This document shows positions 19,858-28,339 of a DNA stretch of 64,000 nt, piece by piece (the stretch's first letter is position 1; each line of letters opens with the position of its first letter). The DNA comes from Bradyrhizobium roseum (GTDB lineage Bacteria; Pseudomonadota; Alphaproteobacteria; Rhizobiales; Xanthobacteraceae), in assembly GCF_030413175.1 (NCBI RefSeq), contig NZ_CP129212.1, positions 992,001 through 1,056,000 of the forward strand, in the 5' to 3' direction. Below the pieces are notes generated by a model. The model searched no databases. It was not told the origin of the DNA and saw nothing but the letters and a program-made list of their open reading frames with translations. The position numbers were made by a program, and so were the translations under genes.

Positions 19858-20575
19858 GCCCGCGCCGCCCGATGTGGGCGGCGGCATGAATGCGGATGAG
19901 GCGGCGGCGCTCTATCGCCTGATGACCTGGCTGTCGCCGTCGTTTCCGGTCGGGGCATTCTCCTATTCCAGCGGCATCGAATGGGCGGTGGAGGCGGGCG
20001 ACATTTCGGATGCCGCGTCGCTGCGCGGCTGGCTGGCCGCGATGCTCGGCGAGGGCTCGGGCTTTTGCGACGCGGTGTTTCTGGCGCAGGCGCACCGCGT
20101 CGGATCGATCGGGGACGACGTGGCGCTGCGCGAGATTGCCGAACTCGCCGCCGCTTTCGTGCCCTCGCGCGAACGCCAGCTCGAGACCACGACGCAGGGC
20201 CGCGCCTTCATCGAGATCGCGCGCTCGGCCTGGACCTGTGACGGGCTCGATGAACTGGTCGCCGCCTGCGATGGCCCGATCGTCTATCCCATAGCGGTCG
20301 GTCTCGTCAGCGCAGCCCACGGGCTGCCGGTTGCGCCGGCGCTGCATGCCTTCCTGCATGCGGTGGTGTCGAACTGGATTTCCGCCGGCGCGCGGCTGGT
20401 GCCGCTCGGGCAGACCGACAGCCAACGCATTCTCGCTGCGTTGGAGACCGATGTCGCCACCACGGCGAAGCGCGCGCTCGCAGCGTCGCTCGACGACCTC
20501 GGCAGCGTCACCTTCCGCGCCGATCTCGCCAGCCTCCGGCACGAGACGCAATATACGAGGTTGTTCCGGTCATGA
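19844..20575 (+). CDS. ureF: Urease accessory protein UreF
   Basis: The protein has UreF landmarks [30 protein letters not shown] and [18 protein letters not shown]. UreF is helical and works with UreD and UreG, acting as a fidelity factor in nickel insertion. The start is uncertain: ATG 19844 overlaps the end of ureE by 14 bp, and ATG 19886 gives a more usual N-terminus ([13 protein letters not shown]). Confidence 0.93.
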   Translation: MTTSEPAPPDVGGGMNADEAAALYRLMTWLSPSFPVGAFSYSSGIEWAVEAGDISDAASLRGWLAAMLGEGSGFCDAVFLAQAHRVGSIGDDVALREIAELAAAFVPSRERQLETTTQGRAFIEIARSAWTCDGLDELVAACDGPIVYPIAVGLVSAAHGLPVAPALHAFLHAVVSNWISAGARLVPLGQTDSQRILAALETDVATTAKRALAASLDDLGSVTFRADLASLRHETQYTRLFRS

Positions 20576-20590
20576 TGGGGCGCACTCTCG

Positions 20591-20710
20591 CGTCGTCCCT
20601 GCGAACGCAGGGACCCGTACCGCGTGATCCATCGATCAGGCAGGACGGGCGACGCCGTTTGCAACAACCATGGACGGTGGTTATGGATCCCTGCGTTCGC
20701 AGGGACGACA
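20591..20710. repeat. Rhizobial palindromic repeat element between ureF and ureG
   Basis: Two arms of about 24 bp, at 20592-20616 and 20686-20709, are near-perfect inverted copies, and each arm is itself a palindrome (CCCTGCG-AA-CGCAGGG). The unit of about 120 bp has the look of the abundant Bradyrhizobium intergenic palindromes. On mRNA it would fold into a long hairpin between ureF and ureG. Confidence 0.85.
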
Positions 20711-20728
20711 TGAGAGAGGGCTGCACAC

Positions 20729-21361
<633 letters not shown>

Positions 21362-21630
21362 GGACCGCGCGACGATTCGGACAGGGCACGCGAGGCCCGT
21401 CGGCCTGCGGCGCGCGACAGTATGTTAACATTAACGACCGGACCGCCGCACAGCGCACAAAAACTCCTTCAGCGCCGGGAACCAAATCGGCGGCATCGGA
21501 TTATCAATCTCTGGCCCCGCCAATTCAGCGTTAACGGCGGCCTGTCGTTTACCTCGCTGCCAACCTCTCAGTTGCGTGCTGATGAACGCTCCGTCATATT
21601 CGCCGCGGTTGGCCTTCGCGCTATTGCCCT

Positions 21631-23361
21631 GTGTCTCTGCCCCGGCAGGCTCAAAGATGCTTTCGATACGTCTTCGCCAACACGTCATTTCCGAGTAAGC
21701 GAGTGGTTCGGCTGGGCTTCATCATCGGCTTCATCGCGCTGATCGGAGTTCTGCTCTCCGGTTTTGCGGCCTATCGCGTCCACGAACAGGAAATGGCGAT
21801 CGACGGAATCGCGCTGTCGCGCGCCATCGACGTTCATGCCAGCCTGGTGCAGGACCGCCTGACCGAGCGCGAATTGCTCGCGCGCGTTGCGTCCGGATTG
21901 TTTCGCGCGCCGTCGGTAGTGAAAGCCAACATGCTGCAGCCGCTGCGCTCAGCGATTTATGCCTTCAAGACCGATTTCGTGACGGCGTTCTGGATCGCGC
22001 GGCTCCAGCCGGTCGATCTGGCGGCGGCGCAGGCGGAGCTGAAGAGCGCAGGCTTCACCAACCCGGTGATCCGTGATTTCGACGACAAGCCGCTCGACAT
22101 CAAGGCGATCGATCAGCCGCTCGACGTTCTGATGGACCTCGAACCGCGCAGTGCGGATAGGCTGAGCTATCCGGGCCGCGCCTACGACCGTCATTCGGTG
22201 ATCGGGCCGATGCTGGTGCAGGCGGCGGCCAGCGGCAAGCCGGTGGCATCGAACCCGATTCCGTTGTTGCGGAAGGATGGGCCGATCGGCCTCGTGCTCG
22301 CGTCGCCCGTTCTGAAGGAAGGTACCTCCGAGCCCGCCGGATTCATCACGTTTTCCTACGAACTGTCGCCGCTGATGCTGACCAACGACGACCGCGCGCT
22401 GTTTTCGGTGGTGCTGAAGGACCCCGATGACGCCAGCGACGAATACGTCGCCAGCGACCAGGGCGCGATTTCGTTGCGAGCGGTCAAGGTCGGCGATCCG
22501 CCGCCGTCGGTGGTGCGGACGGTTACGTTCGGCGGTCGCGACTGGTCGCTCGGTTACTATGCCAAGAAAAATGCAGTGCAGCGCGCCCAGCAGACGGCGA
22601 TCATCGTGGCGGCCATTGGCTTTGCGCTCACCGGCATCGTCTGCGGCCTGTTCGGCTACGTCGCCTACAACAATCTGCGGCTCAGCCGCGAGATTCAGGT
22701 CCGGATCGGCTTCGAGCGGCGGCTGACCGCCGTCATCGACGAACTCAACCACCGGGTCAAGAACATCCTCGCCGTGATCCAGTCGATCGTGACGCGCACC
22801 TTGCGCCACGGCTCCGACCTGGACGTGGCGCGCGACCTTTTGATCGGCCGCATCCATGCCATGTCGAACGTGGTGACGCTGCTTTCGGAAAGCCAGTGGC
22901 AAGGCGTCAAGCTCCGCGGCCTGTTCGAGTCGCGCGCGATCCCGCATGCCGATCGCATTGCGGTCAACGGTCCCGACATCGCCGTCAGCGCGCGCGCCGC
23001 TCAATCGCTCTCGCTGTTGTTCTTCGAGCTCGCCTCGCATTCCGATGAGGGGCTGTCGCTGGTCGGCAAGCACCCGCACATCACGGCCAATTGGGAAGTC
23101 ACGGGCGAAGAGCCCGACCAGACCTTCCATTTCCGCTGGGAGGAGTTCAACACCAGCGCGGCCACCCGGCGCGAAGACAGCGATTTCGGCCTGATCCTGC
23201 TCGACCGCGTCGCGCCCGAAGCGCTCGGCGGCACCGCCAAGCGCTATTTCACCGAGGTGAGCTACATCTACGAACTCACCGCGCCAATGGTCACCGTCGT
23301 CGACATGACCGAGCGCGACCGCACCGAGCAGATTACCGCGCCTGTGCGCCCGGCGCGTTAG
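21631..23361 (+). CDS. CHASE-domain HWE-like sensor kinase with degenerate ATPase region
   Basis: The 576-residue protein has an N-terminal membrane segment, an extracytoplasmic CHASE-type domain of about 270 residues, a second membrane segment near residues 325-347, and an HWE/HisKA_2 H-box (ELNHRVKNILAVIQSI, His374). The C-terminal ATPase region is odd: where HWE kinases have the N-box ELATNAxKYG, this one has ELASHSDEGL, lacking the usual Asn, and the Gly-rich lid is weak. It lies next to ecfG-nepR-phyR and is probably a regulator of PhyR, perhaps without its own kinase activity. The GTG start is uncertain; GTG 21703 is an alternative. Confidence 0.8.
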   Translation: MSLPRQAQRCFRYVFANTSFPSKRVVRLGFIIGFIALIGVLLSGFAAYRVHEQEMAIDGIALSRAIDVHASLVQDRLTERELLARVASGLFRAPSVVKANMLQPLRSAIYAFKTDFVTAFWIARLQPVDLAAAQAELKSAGFTNPVIRDFDDKPLDIKAIDQPLDVLMDLEPRSADRLSYPGRAYDRHSVIGPMLVQAAASGKPVASNPIPLLRKDGPIGLVLASPVLKEGTSEPAGFITFSYELSPLMLTNDDRALFSVVLKDPDDASDEYVASDQGAISLRAVKVGDPPPSVVRTVTFGGRDWSLGYYAKKNAVQRAQQTAIIVAAIGFALTGIVCGLFGYVAYNNLRLSREIQVRIGFERRLTAVIDELNHRVKNILAVIQSIVTRTLRHGSDLDVARDLLIGRIHAMSNVVTLLSESQWQGVKLRGLFESRAIPHADRIAVNGPDIAVSARAAQSLSLLFFELASHSDEGLSLVGKHPHITANWEVTGEEPDQTFHFRWEEFNTSAATRREDSDFGLILLDRVAPEALGGTAKRYFTEVSYIYELTAPMVTVVDMTERDRTEQITAPVRPAR

Positions 23362-23424
23362 GGAACTCCGTCACGCCGTTCTGCATTGCTCCGCATCGAT
23401 ATCAATGACCGACGGAGCTCAATC

Positions 23425-23508
23425 ATGGGACGTTATCTGCTGCTGTGGATGCTCGGTATTCCCCTGCCGATTCTCGTGCTGATCTACATGTTCGGCGGGC
23501 TGAACTGA
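23425..23508 (+). CDS. 27-residue single-span membrane peptide
   Basis: ATG with GGAG just upstream opens a 27-codon frame (MGRYLLLWMLGIPLPILVLI and a short tail), one Leu-rich hydrophobic helix. Very similar short peptides are widespread in alpha- and betaproteobacteria, as far as I recall. It lies between the sensor kinase and a terminator, so it could be co-transcribed with the kinase. The function is unknown. Confidence 0.75.
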   Translation: MGRYLLLWMLGIPLPILVLIYMFGGLN

Positions 23509-23564
23509 CGCGGCCTGCTTCTGGATTGGGTAGCAGAGGCACCTCATCCACAAAACGACCAACA

Positions 23565-23593
23565 AAAAAGGCGGCCCGTCGAGGCCGCCTTTT
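23565..23593. terminator. Bidirectional terminator between kinase unit and ecfG
   Basis: The stem AAAAGGCGGCC pairs with GGCCGCCTTTT around a 6-nt loop. It has A-run and T-run flanks on the two sides, so it can stop both the plus-strand kinase transcript and minus-strand ecfG. Confidence 0.85.
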
Positions 23594-23615
23594 CCGTGTC
23601 ATTTCGACCACGTCG

Positions 23616-24164
23616 TCATCCGCCGTTGCCGCCGATCACCGCACGCACGGTCTCGTCGGGCCCGAAATCCTCGGCGCCGTCGACATACAGCAGCGCGGAC
23701 AATTTCGAGCGCGCGCGGTTGACGCGGCTCTTGATGGTGCCGACCGCGCAGCCGCAGATAGCGGCGGCGTCCTCATAGGAGAAGCCGGAAGCACCGACCA
23801 GGATCAACGCTTCGCGCTGGTCCTGCGGCAGTTTCTCGAGGGCGTGGCGAAACTCCTCGAACTCCAGATGCGCGTTCTGCGCCGGCTGGGTCTTGAGGGT
23901 TTTCGCATAATTGCCCTCGGCATCCTCCACCTCGCGTCGCCGCTTCCGGTAGTCGGACCGGAACAGGTTGCGCAAAATGGTGAACAGCCATGCCGGCAGG
24001 TTCGATCCCGGCTGGAACGAGTCGATATTGGCGATGGCACGCAGCAGCGTTTCCTGCACGAGGTCGTCCGCCCGGTCGCCATTGCCCGAGAGCGAAATCG
24101 CAAACGCGCGCAGGCTGGGTACCGACGCCAGAATATCATCGCGAAGAGAGTCTGTGAGAGGCAT
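23616..24164 (-). CDS. ecfG: General stress response ECF sigma factor EcfG
   Basis: The 182-residue protein has region 2 (DRADDLVQETLLRA, IANIDSFQPGSNLPAWLFTILRN) and region 4 (LPQDQREALILVGASGFSYEDAAAICGCAVGTIKSRVNRAR). It belongs to the EcfG (ECF15) group, which directs the alphaproteobacterial general stress regulon. It starts at the last base of nepR, so the pair is translationally coupled. NepR holds it inactive until phosphorylated PhyR takes NepR away. Confidence 0.95.
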   Translation of the reverse strand: MPLTDSLRDDILASVPSLRAFAISLSGNGDRADDLVQETLLRAIANIDSFQPGSNLPAWLFTILRNLFRSDYRKRRREVEDAEGNYAKTLKTQPAQNAHLEFEEFRHALEKLPQDQREALILVGASGFSYEDAAAICGCAVGTIKSRVNRARSKLSALLYVDGAEDFGPDETVRAVIGGNGG

Positions 24165-24406
24165 TAATCTCTCCCGCTGGTTTTTGCCGGATCGTCGATC
24201 TGGGCCGCCGCCGCGTCTGGCCCATCGAGCTTCCGGATCAGTTCCGCAAAGCGGTCCGGCACGCCCTGCCGGACCACGTCATCGTACATGGCGCGAAGCT
24301 GATGCCCGATCCTGGATTGAATCTCGGCGTTGAGCCCGCCCTGCTTCTTTACTTCCTTCATGGTCTCATCCACGCTTCCCCGAGAGTTAATTCTCTGTGA
24401 TTTCAA
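24164..24406 (-). CDS. nepR: Anti-sigma factor NepR
   Basis: The 80-residue protein has the conserved NepR core (IQSRIGHQLRAMYDDVVRQG, then VPDRFAELIRKLD), which forms two helices that clamp EcfG or PhyR. The flanks are polar and probably disordered, as in known members. It lies directly upstream of ecfG in one operon and divergent from phyR, the classic arrangement. Confidence 0.93.
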   Translation of the reverse strand: MKSQRINSRGSVDETMKEVKKQGGLNAEIQSRIGHQLRAMYDDVVRQGVPDRFAELIRKLDGPDAAAAQIDDPAKTSGRD

Positions 24407-24451
24407 GAGGTTACCTCGAAATTGGGCCTAGGCCACCGCGTTATACGTCGA

Positions 24452-24481
24452 AGGCTAATGCGAATAGCTGCGGAAGGTTCC
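24452..24481 (-). promoter_or_regulatory. Possible EcfG-type promoter of nepR-ecfG
   Basis: On the minus strand, GGAACC is followed after 16 bp (counted from GGAAC) by CATT. The EcfG consensus is GGAAC-N16/17-CGTT, so the -35 is exact and the -10 has one mismatch. It lies about 45 bp upstream of nepR and would give positive autoregulation, as known in relatives. Confidence 0.45.
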
Positions 24482-24673
24482 GAAATCCGGGAACTTTTTT
24501 TGGAACTTTTTGATCCCCCGGGAGTAGTCGGGAGGTGACAGGGGAACCACGGTCCCCCCGCCAGATCTAAAATTGACCTGCGGCGCGGTGCTTTATGGTT
24601 ACGTCCGCGCGGCTGAGACCCTAAGTAGCACGTACGGGCGAGAATGCAGCCCAAGACAAAGGATGGAATGGGG

Positions 24674-25480
24674 ATGTCCCGATCACAGCTCGTTGCTGAA
24701 CATTTGCCGCTGTTGCGGCGCTATGCCCGTGCGTTGACCGGAAACCAGGCCTCGGGCGATGCCTATGTCGGGGCCATGCTGGAAGCCCTGCTGCAGGATG
24801 GCTCGCTGCTCGATGAGAAGCACGGCCCCCGTGCCGGCCTGTTCAAGCTTTTCACCCAGATCTGGAATTCGGTATCGCTCAACGACAATCCCGAGGTCAC
24901 GACGCTGGCGTTGCCGCCGGAGCGCAGGCTGTCCAACATCACGCCGCTGCCGCGGCAGGCGTTCCTGCTGCTCTCGCTGGAAGGCTTCTCCGAAGAGGAG
25001 GTGGCCTTCATCCTCAACGTCGACATCCCCGAGATGCGCGCACTGACGGACACCGCCGGCCGCGAGATGGCGGCGGAAATCGCCACCGACGTTCTGATCA
25101 TCGAGGACGAGACGTTTATCGCGATGGACCTCGAGAGCCTCGTAAAGAACCTCGGCCATAACGTGATCGGCGTCGCCCGCACCCATTCCGATGCGGTGGC
25201 GCTCGCCAAGAACAAGAAGCCCGGCCTGATCCTCGCCGACATCCAGCTTGCCGACGGGTCGTCGGGACTGGATGCGGTCAATGAGTTGCTGCGCCTCTTC
25301 GAGGTGCCGGTGGTGTTCATCACCGCCTATCCCGAGCGCTTCCTGACCGGCGAACGCCCCGAGCCGGCGTTCCTGATCTCAAAGCCGTTCCAGCCGGCGA
25401 TGGTCTCGGCAGTCGCCAGCCAGGCGCTGTTCTTCCAGCGCAATTCGCGCAACCGTGCGCCGCGGGCGGCCGCGGGCTAG
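24674..25480 (+). CDS. phyR: Stress response regulator PhyR
   Basis: The 268-residue protein has a sigma-like N-terminal domain (LPLLRRYARALTGNQASGD, FLLLSLEGFSEEEVAFIL) and a C-terminal receiver with phospho-acceptor Asp189 (LILADIQLADGSSG), acidic DE pair (IIEDE) and Lys (ISKPF). Phosphorylation frees the sigma-like domain to bind NepR. I choose ATG 24674 (MSRSQLV) with AAAGGA upstream over the earlier ATG 24644. It is divergent from nepR-ecfG and ends at a strong terminator. Confidence 0.95.
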   Translation: MSRSQLVAEHLPLLRRYARALTGNQASGDAYVGAMLEALLQDGSLLDEKHGPRAGLFKLFTQIWNSVSLNDNPEVTTLALPPERRLSNITPLPRQAFLLLSLEGFSEEEVAFILNVDIPEMRALTDTAGREMAAEIATDVLIIEDETFIAMDLESLVKNLGHNVIGVARTHSDAVALAKNKKPGLILADIQLADGSSGLDAVNELLRLFEVPVVFITAYPERFLTGERPEPAFLISKPFQPAMVSAVASQALFFQRNSRNRAPRAAAG

Positions 25481-25517
25481 GTAGAGCCCCCGGTCGTAGC
25501 CTGGGAGCAGAAAATGA

Positions 25518-25545
25518 TCCGGCGCGCACCGCGCGCCGGATTTTT
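25518..25545 (+). terminator. Terminator of phyR
   Basis: A 10-bp GC-rich stem (TCCGGCGCGC and complement) with a 3-nt loop is followed by five Ts. It lies 38 bp past the phyR stop. Confidence 0.88.
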
Positions 25546-25605
25546 GTTGAGTTGACTGCTACGGTCTTCCTGAAACGAACGTCTGATGGTGTGGAGCAAT
25601 AGCCG

Positions 25606-26577
25606 ATGAGTGTCGGGCTGATCGGCCTTCTCGATGATATCGCTGCGATCGCCAAGGTGGCTGCGGCGTCGCTCGATGATGTGGCGAGCCAGGCCGCCAG
25701 GGCGGGCGTCAAGGCCGCCGGCGTGGTCATCGACGATACCGCGGTCACGCCCGGCTACGTGATCGGGTTCGAGCCGAAGCGCGAGCTTCCCATCGTGGGC
25801 AAGATCGCGGCGGGATCGCTGCGCAACAAGCTGCTGATCCTGCTGCCGGCGGCGCTGCTGCTGAGCTATTTCCTGCCCTGGACGATCACGCCGCTCCTGA
25901 TGCTGGGCGGTGCCTATCTTTGCTACGAAGGGGTGGAAAAGGTGCTCGAGGCCGTGATGCCGCACAGCGCGAAGCAGCATGAGTCGCAAATCGGCACGGT
26001 GGCGTTGAGCGCAAAATCGGTCGAAGATGAGAAGGTCGCCAGCGCGGTCAAGACGGACTTTATTCTCTCCGCCGAAATCATGGCGATCACGCTCGCCGCG
26101 CTTCCCGCGGGCAGCCTGTGGAAGCAGGCGCTGGTGCTTGCGGTCGTGGCCGTCGGGATCACGGCTGCCGTGTACGGCGTGGTGGCGCTGATCGTGAAAG
26201 CCGACGATGTCGGCCTGGCGCTGGCACGGGGCACCACGCATGCCGGCCGCGCGGTCGGCCGTGGCATCGTCCGCAGCATGCCGGTGCTGCTGAATGTGCT
26301 GAGTGTTGTCGGCACCGCAGCCATGATCTGGGTCGGTGGCGGCATCGTCCTGCATGGCCTCGAGATCTACGGCCCGCCGGCGATCCCGCACGCCGTTCAC
26401 GCGGCGGAAGAGGCGGCGGCCCATGTCTTTCCTCCGGCTGCCGGGCTCCTTGCATGGATCGTCGAGGCCGCGATTTCGGGTGTCGTCGGTCTCGTGGTCG
26501 GTGCCGCGACAATTCCCGTTGTCGGCTATGCGCTGGCGCCCGCATGGGCAACCGTGAAGGGCTTTCGCAAAGGGTGA
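25606..26577 (+). CDS. DUF808 family inner-membrane protein
   Basis: The 323-residue protein starts MSVGLIGLLDDIAAIAKVAAASLDDV and contains the VVIDDTAVTPGYVIGF and ELPIVGKIAAGSLRNKLLIL blocks of the DUF808 (YedI-like) family. About six or seven membrane segments are visible. The function is unknown in the family. It stands alone between two terminators, so it is probably monocistronic. Confidence 0.9.
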   Translation: MSVGLIGLLDDIAAIAKVAAASLDDVASQAARAGVKAAGVVIDDTAVTPGYVIGFEPKRELPIVGKIAAGSLRNKLLILLPAALLLSYFLPWTITPLLMLGGAYLCYEGVEKVLEAVMPHSAKQHESQIGTVALSAKSVEDEKVASAVKTDFILSAEIMAITLAALPAGSLWKQALVLAVVAVGITAAVYGVVALIVKADDVGLALARGTTHAGRAVGRGIVRSMPVLLNVLSVVGTAAMIWVGGGIVLHGLEIYGPPAIPHAVHAAEEAAAHVFPPAAGLLAWIVEAAISGVVGLVVGAATIPVVGYALAPAWATVKGFRKG

Positions 26578-26786
26578 GCCGCGGCATCGCTGCCGCGATC
26601 CGGGCGCAGACACGTTCCCGTGTGCAAGCGCTGTGAACCAGGTCACGTTTCGATTTCCTGTCGGGGGGTAGCATCCAGCTGGATTCATCGCCGGCCTTCG
26701 AACGGCGACGTACGGGCTTCGACTTCGCGGCCAGGCACCTCCCCCTGGCTCGGGCCACCAGCTTCGAATTCGTGGCTGGTCGGACT
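26578..26786. other. Gene-free stretch after the DUF808 gene
   Basis: Short overlapping frames on both strands lack ribosome binding sites and family likeness. I see no RNA gene. The stretch ends at the hairpin at 26787-26818. Confidence 0.5.
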
Positions 26787-26818
26787 TCCGGCGCGCCCAA
26801 GGCGCGCCGGATTTTTTT
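26787..26818 (+). terminator. Terminator downstream of the DUF808 gene
   Basis: The stem TCCGGCGCGCC-CAA-GGCGCGCCGGA is followed by seven Ts. It closely resembles the phyR terminator (same first arm). It lies about 210 bp past the DUF808 stop. Confidence 0.85.
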
Positions 26819-26880
26819 CACGTGAGAGCCATGCGCGCGCCGGGATGGAGCGGCTGATTCTGGCTTGCTAAGAAGCCGCC

Positions 26881-27762
26881 ATGGATGCGGCACGGCGCGA
26901 CAAGTGGATCGGCTCTCTCTGTCTTGGCGTCACCGCGTTCGGATGGGCGCTGAACTGGCCGTTGATGAAGATCCTGCTTCAGCAATGGCCGCCGCTGTTT
27001 TCCCGCGGACTTGCCGGTGTGGCGAGCGCGCTGATCCTGTTTTCGATCGCCAAGGCGCGAGGGCAGGCCCTTGACGTCCCGCGCGAGGCCATCCCGCGCC
27101 TCTTGTTCGCGTCCTTCACCAACGTCTTTGCCTGGATGGGATTTGGCACGGTGGCGATGAAATTCGTCCCCGTCAGCGAAGGCGCGCTGATCGTCTACAC
27201 CATGCCGATCTGGGCGACGCTGCTGGCCTGGCCGCTGGCCGGCATCCGGCCAAAGCCCGTGGATATCGCAGCGCTCGTGCTTGGCATGGGCGGTGTCACC
27301 GTGCTCCTGGGCGGTGGCGGATTTTCGTTCGACATCGGCCGGATCGCCGGGATCATCCTGTTGTTCGCCGCCGCCATCCTGTTTGCGATTGGCAACATCC
27401 TGAACCGCGTACCGCTTCCGATGCCGCCGCTGGTGGTGGTCGCCTGGCAGGTCGGGCTCGGTTGCCTCGTGATGCTGATCCTCGGCGCCGCGTTCGAGCA
27501 GCCCGACTATGGCGCGCTCACCGCGCAGGGCTTCGCCTGCTTGGTCTACATGACGGTGGTGCCGATGGGCATCTGCTATCTCACCTGGTTCGAGACGCTG
27601 CGCCGCCTGCCGCCGTCGTCGGCCTCGACCGGCATGCTGCTGGTCCCGCTGATTGGCGTGATCTCGGCGGCGCTGATTTTGGGTGAGCCGCTCGGCCTGC
27701 GCGAAATCGTAGCGATGGTGCTGGTGCTCGGCGGCGTGACGCTGGCATTGCAGAAGGCGTAA
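26881..27762 (+). CDS. EamA/DMT-family transporter
   Basis: The 293-residue protein has ten predicted membrane segments in two EamA repeats (first around GWALNWPLMKILLQQWPP; second half with LVVVAWQVGLG and SSASTGMLLVPLIGVISAALILGEPLGL). The family exports small metabolites, often amino acids. The substrate cannot be told from sequence. Its stop lies 3 bp from the stop of the convergent TonB-domain gene. Confidence 0.9.
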   Translation: MDAARRDKWIGSLCLGVTAFGWALNWPLMKILLQQWPPLFSRGLAGVASALILFSIAKARGQALDVPREAIPRLLFASFTNVFAWMGFGTVAMKFVPVSEGALIVYTMPIWATLLAWPLAGIRPKPVDIAALVLGMGGVTVLLGGGGFSFDIGRIAGIILLFAAAILFAIGNILNRVPLPMPPLVVVAWQVGLGCLVMLILGAAFEQPDYGALTAQGFACLVYMTVVPMGICYLTWFETLRRLPPSSASTGMLLVPLIGVISAALILGEPLGLREIVAMVLVLGGVTLALQKA

Positions 27763-27765
27763 GCC

Positions 27766-28221
27766 TCAACAGCCCCGGCAGATGCTGTTCACCTTTGCCC
27801 GCAGCCTCGCCTGTTCCTCGTCCCATGCGCCAGACTCCTGTCCCGATAAGGCCGGCCGGGAGCGGAAGATAATCGGAACCGTGAAAGTTATGCGATCTTC
27901 CGTTAGACGATCTGACGGAGGCATAGGAAATGGCTTGGCGCGTTCGAGGATGGCCAGGCTCTCTTCATCGAGCGTGCGATTGCCTGTGCTCTCCTCCAAC
28001 CAGTGCGAAACGAGATCACCCTGCCGGTCGAGCACGAACCCGACTTTGGCCGTGCCTGTCTCACCCATCGCCTGCCGCGGAAAGCGTCTGTGGCTCTGAA
28101 GATGAGAAAAGAATTGCTTTTGCCACTCTTTGATCTGATCAGTCTCTGCATGCACAGATAGCGAGACGGCAATGAGCAGAGCAGCCAAACCAATCCGGCG
28201 CAACATCGGCAAAACCTGCAA
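27766..28221 (-). CDS. TonB C-terminal domain periplasmic protein
   Basis: The 151-residue protein has a signal peptide (LRRIGLAALLIAVSLSVHA) and a TonB-type C-terminal fold (HRRFPRQAMGETGTAKVGFVLDRQGDLVSHWLEESTGNRTLDEESLAILERAKPFP, given here only to identify the YPxxA-like and G-x-V-x-V-x-F landmarks at about residues 45-100). It lacks the N-terminal anchor and Pro-rich spacer of a true TonB, so it may be a free periplasmic relative. A Cys pair sits at the extreme C-terminus (CRGC). Confidence 0.8.
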   Translation of the reverse strand: MQVLPMLRRIGLAALLIAVSLSVHAETDQIKEWQKQFFSHLQSHRRFPRQAMGETGTAKVGFVLDRQGDLVSHWLEESTGNRTLDEESLAILERAKPFPMPPSDRLTEDRITFTVPIIFRSRPALSGQESGAWDEEQARLRAKVNSICRGC

Positions 28222-28339
28222 TTCCAGATTTCCGGATCATATTCGCGTTTAGGTTGATTGCAAGGTTGTTGAACTGCGCTCCCCGCCCGCATAGGCTTGC
28301 GGCAGAAACAATAAAAGATACCGGAAACGCCTTCATCTC

